From the IMG/VR virus record IMGVR_UViG_3300042556_002257, positions 1 through 27,773 of that record: a stretch of 27,773 nt of DNA. One strand, written 5' to 3'. Source of the stretch: a virus. The position numbers were made by a program, and so were the translations under genes. Below the pieces are notes generated by a model. It was given only the letters and a program-made list of their open reading frames with translations, had not been told where the DNA came from and made no database searches. Positions 15,255-22,131 of the stretch are shown here, one piece after another (the first letter of the stretch is position 1; each line of letters starts with the position of its first letter).

Positions 15255-16498
15255 TCATTGGCTCGTGTGGCCTTCTTGCCGGTCAGCGTTTCCCACCGCT
15301 TCACAATCACGTCGCAATACTGCGGGCTGATCTCCATGCCGTAGCACTTGCGGCCGAGTTGTTCGGCGGCGATCAGCGTGGTGCCGGTTCCGCAGAATGG
15401 ATCCGCGACCGTTTTGGCTTCACGGCAAAGCGACTGCATGAACCAAGCCGGCAGCTCCAGCGGAAAGACCGCCCGGTGTTTGTCGGCTTGGTCGTTCTTA
15501 CCTCGTGGGTCAAGCCGCAGCACGTTTGACAGTGTGCCGTGAAAGTCAGCGAAGGGCACCGCCCGCGACGCGTTGCCTCCGAACACGAAGCAAAACTCGA
15601 AAGCGTTCGACAATACATTCGCTTGCATCTGCGGGGCGGCGTTGATCTTGTCCCATACGATCACGTCGACCAGATCGTCCGCCCGATCGGCGAGCCATCG
15701 GATCATCGCCCGCTTGTTGTCGGCGAGCATTTGGACATTACATATCACGCACTCGCTCACGGGCCGAAACGCAGCGAACCAGCCCGCCATAAGATCCGGC
15801 CACGAGTCCGGATCGTCTTCGTGCTGGTCGTAGAACGATTCGCGCTTTGCGGCCCCAGGGATGTAGTGATCTCGCAGCTTGGCAACGTTGGCCGCACCGT
15901 AAGGCGGCGACGTGAAACAAAGGTCCGCCTTCGCCCCAGCCATCAGCCGCTCGACATCTTCCGCCTTCGTCGAGTCGCCGCACAGCAGGCGATGCTCCCC
16001 TAGCAGCCACAGGTCGCCCGGCTTCGTGATCGGATCGACCGGCGGCTCGGGGACCTCGTCCTCGACGATTTCCTTCGCATCGTCCTGGTAGAGTCCAGCC
16101 TCTTCCGCCAAGTCCGCAAGTAGCTGCTGAACGTCCGGTGAACCGGTATCGACTTCGCGGAGGATCGCGTCCAGCTTGGCCGCATCGGCTTCCGCCATCG
16201 CGGCCAGCGGGTCGAGCGTCGCGAGGATCTTGTCGGCCTCTGCTTCGTTGACGTCGAGGACCAGGACCGGAACTTCCTCTTCGCCGATCGTCTCTGCCCG
16301 CAGGTGCCCGTCGATGAGCATGAGCGAACCGTCTTCCAGTTCACGGGCGAGAACGGCGTCAGCCATCCCAACCTCCGACAACAGGCCGCGGAGGGCGTTC
16401 GCCTGGGCTTCCGGGTGGGTTCGCCAGTTCTTGGGGTTCGGCCGCAAGTCGGATGCGGGCACGCGGCGTAGTTCGCGGATTCGGTCGCGGATTTTCAT
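15251..16498 (-). CDS. ParB-domain DNA methyltransferase
   Basis: This 415-residue fusion starts at ATG 16498 with AAGGA nine bases upstream. Residues 10-95 form a ParB/Srx-like domain (LRPNPKNWRTHPEAQANALRG, then LIDGHLRAE at 62-69). The rest is an amino-methyltransferase with motif IV TSPPY (196-200) before motif I DPFCGTGTT (366-374) and GMEI (387-390), the beta-class order; N6-adenine or N4-cytosine is expected. The target site is unknown. Genes of this type often accompany phage terminases. They may protect phage DNA or mark packaging or replication sites. No cognate restriction enzyme is visible, so it appears to be an orphan. Confidence 0.93.
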   Translation of the reverse strand: MKIRDRIRELRRVPASDLRPNPKNWRTHPEAQANALRGLLSEVGMADAVLARELEDGSLMLIDGHLRAETIGEEEVPVLVLDVNEAEADKILATLDPLAAMAEADAAKLDAILREVDTGSPDVQQLLADLAEEAGLYQDDAKEIVEDEVPEPPVDPITKPGDLWLLGEHRLLCGDSTKAEDVERLMAGAKADLCFTSPPYGAANVAKLRDHYIPGAAKRESFYDQHEDDPDSWPDLMAGWFAAFRPVSECVICNVQMLADNKRAMIRWLADRADDLVDVIVWDKINAAPQMQANVLSNAFEFCFVFGGNASRAVPFADFHGTLSNVLRLDPRGKNDQADKHRAVFPLELPAWFMQSLCREAKTVADPFCGTGTTLIAAEQLGRKCYGMEISPQYCDVIVKRWETLTGKKATRANE

Positions 16499-16632
16499 GG
16501 GGTTTGGTCCTTGGAAAGAAAGTCAGTCGGCAAAAGTGGATTTCGTAGCCGGGGCACGCCGCGTGCCGCGGCCGGGAGGACCCGTCGGCCGCGACCAAAA
16601 ACCGCGTTTCGCCCGTGTTTTTCGTATGCCAT
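16495..16632 (-). CDS. Possible 45-residue basic protein
   Basis: The ATG at 16632 has AAGGA ten bases upstream. The stop overlaps the methyltransferase start as ATGA, so it could be a coupled leader gene. The peptide starts MAYEKHGRNAVFGRGRRVLP and is rich in R, A and P, which is also what random GC-rich sequence gives. A short hairpin (GCGGCCG at 16568-16574 with CGGCCGC at 16586-16592) lies inside it. Real translation is uncertain. Confidence 0.4.
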   Translation of the reverse strand: MAYEKHGRNAVFGRGRRVLPAAARGVPRLRNPLLPTDFLSKDQTP

Positions 16633-16673
16633 GTGCGTTTCGTCCTTGTTTTCTAGGGGTTTTCGCACGCCCG

Positions 16674-17177
16674 TCAACCGACCTCGCCCTCGACCCCATG
16701 AGCAACAGCCGTGCCATTCCCATGCCGAATCCACCAATGGCACAGCAGCGCGGCATCCGCGCGCCCGTCGTCCTTCACCCGTGCGAACAGTGACGCCTGC
16801 CGTGGCCACAGGTTGGCCGCTGCCTGCCTGTGGGCTCCCTTGTCCCTGCTCACCCCGAGGGCCTTCGTCCATGCCTGCGGTCGCACGAGCACGAGCGGCA
16901 GGGCCAGCCCTGCCACCACGCCCTCGACCAAACCGAAGGAGCGGCCGAAGCTGAACGCAGACGTCGCCCCCGTGCCCTGCACGCCCTGCACGTGCTCGAG
17001 CACGACGGCGTCGATGTCGCCTGGCTGGCCAGCGAGGATCTCCCGCAGCCCATGTGGGCAGACGTGCCGCTTGCCACGCACCTCGACGGTGGGCATGTCG
17101 AACGCTTCGATTGCGTCTCCCCAGATTGCGGCCACCGCACCGCTCACGCCCGGGTCGATCCCGATCACGATTCCCAT
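16674..17177 (-). CDS. ruvC: RuvC-like Holliday junction resolvase
   Basis: ATG 17177 follows GGGAG at nine bases. The 167-residue protein has the RuvC acidic set: D8 in GIDPGVSGA, E61 in VVLEHVQG, and the late pair in KDDGRADAALL (D137 and D141), spaced as in bacterial RuvC. K113 in SRDKGAHRQ also fits. It resolves branched recombination intermediates before packaging, consistent with the upstream Sak4 and SSB genes. The length is standard for the family. The last 15 residues are Gly/Val-rich and less certain. The start is clear because a LexA-like gene ends five bases upstream. Confidence 0.9.
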   Translation of the reverse strand: MGIVIGIDPGVSGAVAAIWGDAIEAFDMPTVEVRGKRHVCPHGLREILAGQPGDIDAVVLEHVQGVQGTGATSAFSFGRSFGLVEGVVAGLALPLVLVRPQAWTKALGVSRDKGAHRQAAANLWPRQASLFARVKDDGRADAALLCHWWIRHGNGTAVAHGVEGEVG

Positions 17178-17181
17178 GCCG

Positions 17182-17442
17182 TCATTCTCCCACGAGTCGT
17201 AGTGTGCGAGCCTTGCCCTCGTTCCACGTCACCCAGCCCTTCCGGGCCATGAACCGCAGGTGTTGCTTCACGCCATTCGGTCCTGCGATGGCGAGGTCTT
17301 CCGCCAGCTCGCGAATCGTCGGTGGGTAGCCGCGGTCGCGGGTCAGCCGGCGGATGGCCGATACCACCTGCCGCTGCCGCGGCGTGAGCGCCACCCGGCC
17401 GCGCCGGTCGCGCGGCTGGTTCTCGATCTGGTTCCAGGTCAC
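17182..17442 (-). CDS. LexA-like winged-helix DNA-binding protein
   Basis: The start is GTG 17442, overlapping the previous stop as GTGA. The 86-residue protein is the LexA N-terminal domain type: LTPRQRQVVSAIRRLTRDRG, YPPTIRELAEDLAIAG as recognition helix region, NGVKQHLRFMARKGWV, then a short wing (NEGKARTLRL). The Ser/Lys peptidase half of LexA is absent, so self-cleavage is not expected. It may regulate late or recombination genes, or compete for host SOS boxes. Position between a hypothetical gene and ruvC suggests control of DNA-processing genes. Target unknown. Confidence 0.88.
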   Translation of the reverse strand: MTWNQIENQPRDRRGRVALTPRQRQVVSAIRRLTRDRGYPPTIRELAEDLAIAGPNGVKQHLRFMARKGWVTWNEGKARTLRLVGE

Positions 17443-17954
17443 GATGCCTTCCCAAACGCGGCAGGCTCGACATCACCATCGGCCGAAACGCGACCGAACA
17501 TGGCATCCTGACCAAGCAACCGCTTCCTGGCGTACATGAGCACTCGACGTGCTGGCAGCATGTCGATCTTGAGCTGCTGCACCTTGTCGAGTACCAGCCC
17601 CTCGATCATTCCGAAGTCCGATGGCGATGCCCCTTCGATCATCCCAACGAACTCGGACGCCAATCGCCTCGACTCGTCTGCGTCCACCGGCACAGACTTG
17701 TGGACCTCAAAATCCTTGCGCGACGATGACGCCTGTTTCCTCGCGGACGTCAATTCCCGATACGCATCGAGAATCCACTTGATTTGCGGGTACAGCGTGT
17801 CCCGCGACCGCTTCACGTTCCGCAGGGCATCGTAGAGCGTGTCCTGGTCGAGGCCGCCGAGGTCGTCGTTCAGCAGACGTCGCTCCTCGTCGGACCACTG
17901 GCACTGCGGCCAGAGTTGGTTCATGGCAACCTTGTTTTGATCCCACGTCCTCAT
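17439..17954 (-). CDS. Hypothetical protein, 171 aa
   Basis: ATG 17954 has AGGAGG six bases upstream, a strong site overlapping the end of the DUF1376 gene. The protein is helical and charged: SDEERRLLNDDLGGLDQDTLYDALRNVKR, then PQIKWILDAYRELTSARK, then a repeat-like FVGMIEGASPSDFGMIEGLV and a basic LPARRVLMYARKRLLG. No catalytic or metal-binding motif is seen. Directly after a DUF1376 replication protein one often finds a DnaC-type loader or primase helper, but no Walker motif is present here, so that role is not supported. Unknown function. Confidence 0.78.
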   Translation of the reverse strand: MRTWDQNKVAMNQLWPQCQWSDEERRLLNDDLGGLDQDTLYDALRNVKRSRDTLYPQIKWILDAYRELTSARKQASSSRKDFEVHKSVPVDADESRRLASEFVGMIEGASPSDFGMIEGLVLDKVQQLKIDMLPARRVLMYARKRLLGQDAMFGRVSADGDVEPAAFGKAS

Positions 17955-18727
17955 AGATTTCCTCCTGCCATTTGCCGACCTCTCCCGGATGCCCTCGTCT
18001 TGGCATTGTCGAACTCACCGGCCAAGATCCGATCCACGAAGTCGAAGAACCGGGTGACGGCGAGCGATTGCTCGAACCACTGGCACGACGGCAGCCGCGC
18101 CATGGCCTCACGCGCCCGCCCGAGCCACCCCGGGGACGCGGCGTAGTCCACCCAAGCCGAAGGCGGCCCGAGGGACGTCCAGGGCACAGCCCGGCCTGTG
18201 GCGTTCCACTCGGCCACGAACCGCTGCCACTCGTCGGCTGCCCACCCTGGCTGGCGAAACTCGTCGCCCGCTGCCGTGTGTGTGTGTGTGTTCTCTTCTT
18301 GGATAAGGGAAGGATAAGGGGCGATCGGTTTGCGATCGCTCTGCGATACCGTCTGCGATCGCTCTGCGATCGTCTTGCGATCGTTCCCGCCTCCCCACCT
18401 CGCCACATTGCCCTTCTTGCCAGCCTCCGACTTCTTGGCTGACATCTCGGCCACCGCCACCCGCTCGCGCTCCAGGCGGTCGTGACTGAGCCGTCCGTCT
18501 TCGAGCACGGTCAGCCGCTCGCGGATCTGCTGCCAGTCATCCGGCTCCAGGCCGCCTGCGATGCGGCTGCAGGAAGCCTCGTTGTCGGGGATGCCGCCAC
18601 GGGTCCAGGCGTAGCACAGCAGTCGCATGTACGCCCCGAAACACGCCGGCGTCATATCGACGCACGACGCGATCAAGTCGTCGCAAAACAGCGGCAAAAC
18701 GTGGTGGCTGTCGGCTTTCCTTGCCAT
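17951..18727 (-). CDS. DUF1376 family replication-associated protein
   Basis: The 258-residue protein opens MARKADSHHVLPLFCDDLIA, then SCVDMTPACFGAYMRLLCYAWTRGGIPDNE and the winged-helix pattern of DUF1376 (LTVLEDGRLSHDRLERE). The family is found in phage replication modules and resembles replication initiators. Residues about 115-155 are a low-complexity linker encoded by phased repeats and a (GT)8 tract. The C-terminal part (WQRFVAEWNATGRAVPWTSL onward) is a second folded domain with aromatic residues. Repeats inside an initiator gene recall the lambda O gene, where the origin lies in the coding sequence. Confidence 0.85.
   Translation of the reverse strand: MARKADSHHVLPLFCDDLIASCVDMTPACFGAYMRLLCYAWTRGGIPDNEASCSRIAGGLEPDDWQQIRERLTVLEDGRLSHDRLERERVAVAEMSAKKSEAGKKGNVARWGGGNDRKTIAERSQTVSQSDRKPIAPYPSLIQEENTHTHTAAGDEFRQPGWAADEWQRFVAEWNATGRAVPWTSLGPPSAWVDYAASPGWLGRAREAMARLPSCQWFEQSLAVTRFFDFVDRILAGEFDNAKTRASGRGRQMAGGNL
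18301..18382. repeat. Phased iteron-like repeats, candidate replication origin
   Basis: TGCGAT occurs at 18331, 18342, 18354, 18365 and 18376, with a related GGCGAT at 18320. The steps are 11, 11, 12, 11 and 11 bases, close to one helical turn. GGATAAGGG is repeated just upstream (18301 and 18312), also 11 apart. The array encodes the linker of the DUF1376 protein. Such phased iterons are typical initiator-binding sites. GATC in several copies could link it to methylation. Confidence 0.5.
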
Positions 18728-18730
18728 CGC

Positions 18731-18979
18731 TCAAACCCCTTTATTTGTGGCCTTCTGACGCTTCTTGGACGACTTCCGCATGGCCAACGTCTCGGCCTCG
18801 TACCGCTCCGGGTCGGCACACCACTTTTCGTACTCGCGGATCGAGTACCTGACGCATCCGCCGAACCGTGTGGGCCTCGGGCCTCGACCAGCCACCGCCC
18901 AGTTGGCGAGCGTCCCTGGCGAGACTCGGCACCGTTCGGCGATCTCCTGCCGCGTCAAAAATGCTTCCGGTTGAATCAT
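18731..18979 (-). CDS. Excisionase/AlpA-like HTH protein, 82 aa
   Basis: ATG 18979 is chosen because GAGGAG lies nine bases upstream; a longer frame reaches 19069. The sequence AFLTRQEIAERCRVSPGTLANWAVAGRGPRPTRFGG followed by RYSIREYEKWCADP is the MerR/excisionase-type helix-turn-helix (HTH-17) pattern with its wing. The C-terminus is strongly basic (MRKSSKKRQKATNKGV). These proteins act as excisionases or small transcription regulators. It lies directly before the DUF1376 gene, far from the integrase, so a regulatory or replication role is as likely as excision. Confidence 0.82.
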   Translation of the reverse strand: MIQPEAFLTRQEIAERCRVSPGTLANWAVAGRGPRPTRFGGCVRYSIREYEKWCADPERYEAETLAMRKSSKKRQKATNKGV

Positions 18980-19034
18980 GCCGTTTCGCTCCTCATCACT
19001 GGACATAATTTCAGTGTAAGTAGGTGCCGAGGTG

Positions 19035-19358
19035 TCACCGCGATCTTGTGTTCCGATACATCGCCTCACGCCCGCCGGTCCCCGACCGGCACTCGCCGCA
19101 TCGCTCGATCCGCCCCGCGTCCCGCAGCTCCTTGAGCCGCTTGCTGACCGCGGCGACCGTCAGCCCTGTGCGCTTGGCGATCTCGCTCTGCCCTGCCGGC
19201 CCGCCCACCAGGGCCTCGACGATGGCCTCGCGGTGCCCGCCGGCGGTGCTCGCCGCCCGCTTCGCGGCCGCGTGCGATGTCGCGGGGTCGGTGGCCCTGG
19301 CTCGCGGCTGCGAGAACAGCGGCCCGTAGTCGATCGTCTGCGGGTAGTAGTCGCTCAT
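19035..19358 (-). CDS. Winged-helix regulator, 107 aa
   Basis: ATG 19358 has AAGGAG eight bases upstream. After a polar start (RATDPATSHAAAKRAA), common in phage HTH proteins, come HREAIVEALVGGPAGQSEIAKRTGLTVAAVSKRLKELRDAGRIER, an ArsR/MarR-type winged helix with clear recognition helix, and a Cys-containing end (CGECRSGTG) that could bind metal with the wing. It may act on DNA in the replication or late region. It precedes the AlpA-like gene in the same direction, with a 55-base gap that may hold a promoter. No effector domain is present. Confidence 0.8.
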   Translation of the reverse strand: MSDYYPQTIDYGPLFSQPRARATDPATSHAAAKRAASTAGGHREAIVEALVGGPAGQSEIAKRTGLTVAAVSKRLKELRDAGRIERCGECRSGTGGREAMYRNTRSR

Positions 19359-19522
19359 GTCTCACGCTCCTTCGTGTATTTGCCCGGATACGCCGGGCGC
19401 GGCAGGATCACCGGCCGGAGTGACCACCGGCTCCTGCTGCGGGTGTTGTCAGACGACCGCCCGCGGCGTCCTCCCTGTGGCCTTGATGCCAGCAGCCACT
19501 TCGGCCGGGAGCGGCCGGTGTT

Positions 19523-19753
19523 TCAGTCTCCCCAGTTGCCAGACACGGGCGATTCTCCTCGCGGCACCTGTCGGGCCGCGTCAACGAGCTCGTGCCCCCA
19601 CCGCTCGAAGAACGCCGCCCTCGCGGCGTTCGCGTCGGCCTCGGGCCGCTTCCGTTGCATGGCCTCCATCGCGACGTCGTTCCGGATTCCGGATGCCGTC
19701 TGCCAGTCCGTCGCCGTGCGGATCGCCTCGACCGCCTGCTCGATGGTCAGCAT
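19523..19753 (-). CDS. Small helical protein, 76 aa
   Basis: The start is ATG 19753, overlapping the stop of the preceding gene by three bases or so; much longer open frames through this point are arginine-rich shadows. The protein is helical (MLTIEQAVEAIRTATDWQTA, then AMQRKRPEADANAARAAFFERWGHEL) and ends PVSGNWGD. No known motif. It is a member of the recombination operon by position. The 164 bases between its stop and the next gene hold no supported gene; an overlapping +1 frame continues for about 25 codons past the stop. Confidence 0.65.
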   Translation of the reverse strand: MLTIEQAVEAIRTATDWQTASGIRNDVAMEAMQRKRPEADANAARAAFFERWGHELVDAARQVPRGESPVSGNWGD

Positions 19754-19992
19754 GCGTCCGCCTCCTGCCGCAGCTCCGCGGCCCGCTCCGCGAGCCGCTG
19801 GCGGATCGCGTCGATCTTGTCGGCCGCCTCCCGCTTCGCGTCCGCGAGGCTGGAGTGGAAGCCTTCCGGCTTCACGATCGTGCCGTGCCGCAGCTGCACC
19901 ATCGGCAGCCCCCGGAAGACGACCAGTTCGCCCGCCTTTTCGTAGAGCGTGACGTCGCACCCGTAGACCTCGACCTTGTGGACCGTGCTCAT
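19747..19992 (-). CDS. Small protein, 81 aa
   Basis: ATG 19992 begins eight bases after the SSB-like stop. The first half is strand-rich (VHKVEVYGCDVTLYEKAGEL, then VVFRGLPMVQLRHGTIV) and the second is helical and charged (SSLADAKREAADKIDAIRQRL). The alternating helix is amphipathic, which suggests a dimerisation or protein-binding tail. The upstream site is only a weak GAG. Not recognised. Its position directly after the SSB-like gene suggests a helper role in recombination or replication, but this is inference. Confidence 0.68.
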   Translation of the reverse strand: MSTVHKVEVYGCDVTLYEKAGELVVFRGLPMVQLRHGTIVKPEGFHSSLADAKREAADKIDAIRQRLAERAAELRQEADAC

Positions 19993-20000
19993 GTCGCACC

Positions 20001-20483
20001 TCAAAACGGGATGTCGTCGCTGTTGGTCGTGCCGGAGGCCGCGTCGGCCTTCTGGGTCGGCGTCCGCTTGGCCACGGCCTTCGCCGGCTCCGGCTCGCGG
20101 TACTGCTCGAAGGCCGGGGCCGACGAGGCCGCGAAGGCGTTGCAATACACCACCGGCTCGCCGGTCTTTTTGCTGACGCCGCGAGCCGTCGTGACCCGCA
20201 CGCGCCGGCCGATGATCGAGTCGTCGAACGCCGCATCCCTCGGCAGCCCGATCGCATCGGCCAGTTGCATGGCCGCCTTGTGGTCCCGCTTCTCCTCCGG
20301 GTTGAACCACTTCTCCACCGGCTGATACGTGCCTTCGACCGCCTGGAAGGTGACGATCAGGGCCTCGCGGCTGCCGTCCTTGGCCTGCCACTCCTTCCGC
20401 TTGATGATCTCGCACTCATGCGTGTCGTCCGGGAGCAAGTCGTCCCCCGCCTCGTATCCCGCGTCGTACCTGTCGAACCTCAT
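20001..20483 (-). CDS. SSB-like single-stranded DNA-binding protein
   Basis: The 160-residue protein has an N-terminal OB-like pattern: HECEIIKRKEWQAKDGSREALIVTFQAVEG, then GRRVRVTTARGVSKKTGEPVVYCNAF. It then has a Pro/Ala/Lys linker and the terminal DDIPF. The acidic D-D-I-P-F tip is the hallmark through which SSB proteins recruit partners. It resembles phage DUF669-type ssDNA-binding proteins. It would coat single strands for the Sak4-like recombinase encoded just upstream. Its start overlaps the 72-residue gene by four bases. The exact family (DUF669 or another OB type) is not settled. Confidence 0.82.
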   Translation of the reverse strand: MRFDRYDAGYEAGDDLLPDDTHECEIIKRKEWQAKDGSREALIVTFQAVEGTYQPVEKWFNPEEKRDHKAAMQLADAIGLPRDAAFDDSIIGRRVRVTTARGVSKKTGEPVVYCNAFAASSAPAFEQYREPEPAKAVAKRTPTQKADAASGTTNSDDIPF

Positions 20484-20698
20484 GTCTGCACCTCTGGGCT
20501 ATGGGTCTCACCGATCCGCGTCACGACCGGGTTCGCCCGGCCCGCCTCGATCCCGATTGCATGAGCCGCGATCAGGGCCTCGTGCAGCCCAAGGTCTCCG
20601 GCCCGACACTTCCGCTCCACGTCCGCCAGCCGCTCGGCCGCGGTCGTGATCTCGGCCTTCCGCTTGGCCCGCCACGGGGCCGCGTCATGCCACGACAT
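20480..20698 (-). CDS. Small helical protein, 72 aa
   Basis: This gene sits between the Sak4-like ATPase (14-base overlap) and the SSB-like gene (ATGA-type overlap). The sequence is helical: SWHDAAPWRAKRKAEITTAA, then ERLADVERKCRAGDLGLHEALIAAHAIG, ending in a polar tail. No motif is recognised. The tight overlaps suggest translation in fixed ratio with the recombination proteins. The clear overlapping layout is the main argument that the ORF is real. Confidence 0.65.
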   Translation of the reverse strand: MSWHDAAPWRAKRKAEITTAAERLADVERKCRAGDLGLHEALIAAHAIGIEAGRANPVVTRIGETHSPEVQT

Positions 20699-21662
20699 TG
20701 GCGGCCTCCTTCGGCTCGAGCACGTCGTGCCGGGCCGCGATCGCCGCCCGCAGGGCGTCCGCCTGGTCGGCGGTCAGCTGGCCGTCGGATTCGTAGGCGT
20801 CGATCTTGTCGCCCACCTTGCCCAGCGTGGCCACCGTCTTCGCCTCGGCGATGAACGTGGCCATCCGCTCGTGCAACGGCGGCTCGTCGCTTGGTGCCGC
20901 CGCCGGGGCCGTACCCGTAAACAGCGGCCGGAGCGTGTCGATGCTCATGGGCATCGACTCCGGCAGGCCGAACCGGTTCTTGGCATCCCATGCCGCCGAC
21001 CTCTGACAGTGCATGATCCGCTCCTTCCCGCCGCGGCCCTTCATGCGGCCGTCGTCCCCCTCGGTGACGATCGTGCGGTAGTTGAGGAACAGCAGCAGGT
21101 CGCACCATTCCTTGAACAGCGGCCCGACTTGCTTGTGCATCTTCAGTTCGTAGCGATCAAACCCGTCCGTTTGATCTGGCGGACTGACGCGAACAGACTT
21201 TGAATGCGCGACCCATACAACGTTCAGCCCAGCCCGCACCATCTCGTCGCATGTCGCCAAGCATTTGCTGACGATTTCGGCAAGCATTACGTAGCCCTTG
21301 CCGTATCCGTAATCTTCGATAGACGTCCGTTTCTTTTCCTTGTCGCTCTCCAGCAGGTGAGTCGTCGCAAGAGACTCGGCCCAGTCAGCGGAGTCGATCA
21401 CCACAGTCTCGTAACCCTCCCTGTCGCGAATCAGTTGGTGCATCACACCCAAAAGATCAACCCACTTCCGAATCACTGGATCGTGTTCGTCCCTCGGATT
21501 AGGGACACGTTCAACATCGAAATGGACAGTGCTGCCCTCTGTGTCCAGGAACACTGGCCGCGGAAACTGGCTTGCGAGCGTCGTCTTTCCGATGCCCTCA
21601 ACGCCGTACAACACGACACGCAGCGGCTTGCGAAGCCTGCCCTTTGAAATCTTCAGTCCCAT
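20685..21662 (-). CDS. Sak4-like RecA-family ATPase
   Basis: The start is ATG 21662 (MGLKISKGRL) with GGAGG six bases upstream; a 14-codon extension to 21704 is Arg-rich and rejected. Walker A is GVEGIGKTT (20-28). LDTEGSTVHFD follows, and TVVIDSADW (86-94) serves as Walker B. This is the RecA-core layout of Sak4-type phage annealing ATPases, which work with an SSB. VVWVAHSK is a sensor-like strand. The C-terminal third (from about residue 240) is Ala-rich and helical. DNA from about 21150 to 21640 is AT-richer than both flanks, a sign of mosaic origin. Confidence 0.85.
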   Translation of the reverse strand: MGLKISKGRLRKPLRVVLYGVEGIGKTTLASQFPRPVFLDTEGSTVHFDVERVPNPRDEHDPVIRKWVDLLGVMHQLIRDREGYETVVIDSADWAESLATTHLLESDKEKKRTSIEDYGYGKGYVMLAEIVSKCLATCDEMVRAGLNVVWVAHSKSVRVSPPDQTDGFDRYELKMHKQVGPLFKEWCDLLLFLNYRTIVTEGDDGRMKGRGGKERIMHCQRSAAWDAKNRFGLPESMPMSIDTLRPLFTGTAPAAAPSDEPPLHERMATFIAEAKTVATLGKVGDKIDAYESDGQLTADQADALRAAIAARHDVLEPKEAANVVA

Positions 21663-21877
21663 TCTTCGCCTCCCTTCTCGGCGTGCTCGTCGATTGCAAC
21701 GCACAACCGCAGCACGACCTCCGGTGGAATCACGTAATGACCCTTCATCCCTGTGTGCCGCATCCGCTGCACGAGCAGCCGCGCGACCTTCACCACCTCG
21801 GCCGCTTTGGCGTAGTGGTAGGACAGTCGCCCTACACGTTGCCTCTGCTCACCCGTCCGAATCGCCCGTGGCAACAT
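21653..21877 (-). CDS. Small basic protein translated from within csrA end, 74 aa
   Basis: The likely start is ATG 21877, nine bases after GGAGG (21891-21887 region), so the gene overlaps the csrA 3' end by 29 bases and the Sak4 start by 10. The product is MLPRAIRTGEQRQRVGRLSY, then HYAKAAEVVKVARLLVQRMRHTGMKG, then an acidic end (AIDEHAEKGGEEWD). Its ribosome site and start codon lie in two GGA motifs resembling CsrA targets, so CsrA may block its translation. Function unknown. An upstream ATG at 21901 has no good site. Confidence 0.7.
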   Translation of the reverse strand: MLPRAIRTGEQRQRVGRLSYHYAKAAEVVKVARLLVQRMRHTGMKGHYVIPPEVVLRLCVAIDEHAEKGGEEWD

Positions 21878-22079
21878 CCGTGGTGCCCTCCGTGTAGACA
21901 TGCAGTTCCGGCAGTTCGTCTCGCCGCACGAGCACCGCGGCCGGAGCCGTGATGCCGAGCTTGGCCACAGGCCGGCCGCTGGCCAGCTTGCGGATGTCGG
22001 TCACCATGACGTCGATCCGGGTGCCGTCGGGGCAGGTGAGCACCAGCCCCTCGTCCACCTTCCTGCTCAAGATCAGCAC
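21849..22079 (-). CDS. csrA: Carbon storage regulator CsrA homologue
   Basis: The start is GTG 22079 with AAGGAG eight bases upstream. The 76-residue protein reads MLILSRKVDEGLVLTCPDGT, RIDVMVTDIRKLASGRPVAKLGITAPAAVLVRRDEL. It keeps the MLIL(S/T)RK start, the G(V/I)xAP turn and VxR(R/E)DE of CsrA, with a slightly longer loop and a polar C-terminal tail. CsrA dimers bind GGA motifs in mRNA leaders and change translation or decay. Here it is part of the early operon, not a flagellar or metabolic one. It could act on phage genes (the next gene has two GGA motifs at its start) or redirect host metabolism. Confidence 0.92.
   Translation of the reverse strand: MLILSRKVDEGLVLTCPDGTRIDVMVTDIRKLASGRPVAKLGITAPAAVLVRRDELPELHVYTEGTTDVATGDSDG
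21874..21897 (-). promoter_or_regulatory. Candidate CsrA-binding region over a start codon
   Basis: On the minus strand CUACACGGAGGG (21897-21886) holds the ribosome site and CCACGGAUGUUG (21883-21872) holds the start codon of the 74-residue gene. The two GGA cores are 12 bases apart. CsrA sites have a GGA core with flanking ACA and UGU; each copy keeps much of that. Binding by the csrA product of the overlapping gene is inferred. Confidence 0.45.
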
Positions 22080-22131
22080 GTGCCTCGCTCCTTCTCCCGC
22101 TGGTCAGCCGTGACTCGCGGGCCTGCGTCCT

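Noticed and set aside
14292-15344. Plus-strand frame opposite the terminase N-terminus
   Set aside because: The terminase Walker motifs are on the minus strand; the plus frame is Arg/Leu/His-rich shadow.
18301-18382. CRISPR array
   Set aside because: The repeats are only 6-8 bases with 11-12-base steps and no spacers; no cas genes are present anywhere in the window.
19359-19522. Small gene in the gap after the 76-residue gene
   Set aside because: A +1 frame continues about 25 codons beyond the stop but has no start with a ribosome site; frameshifting is possible but not supported.
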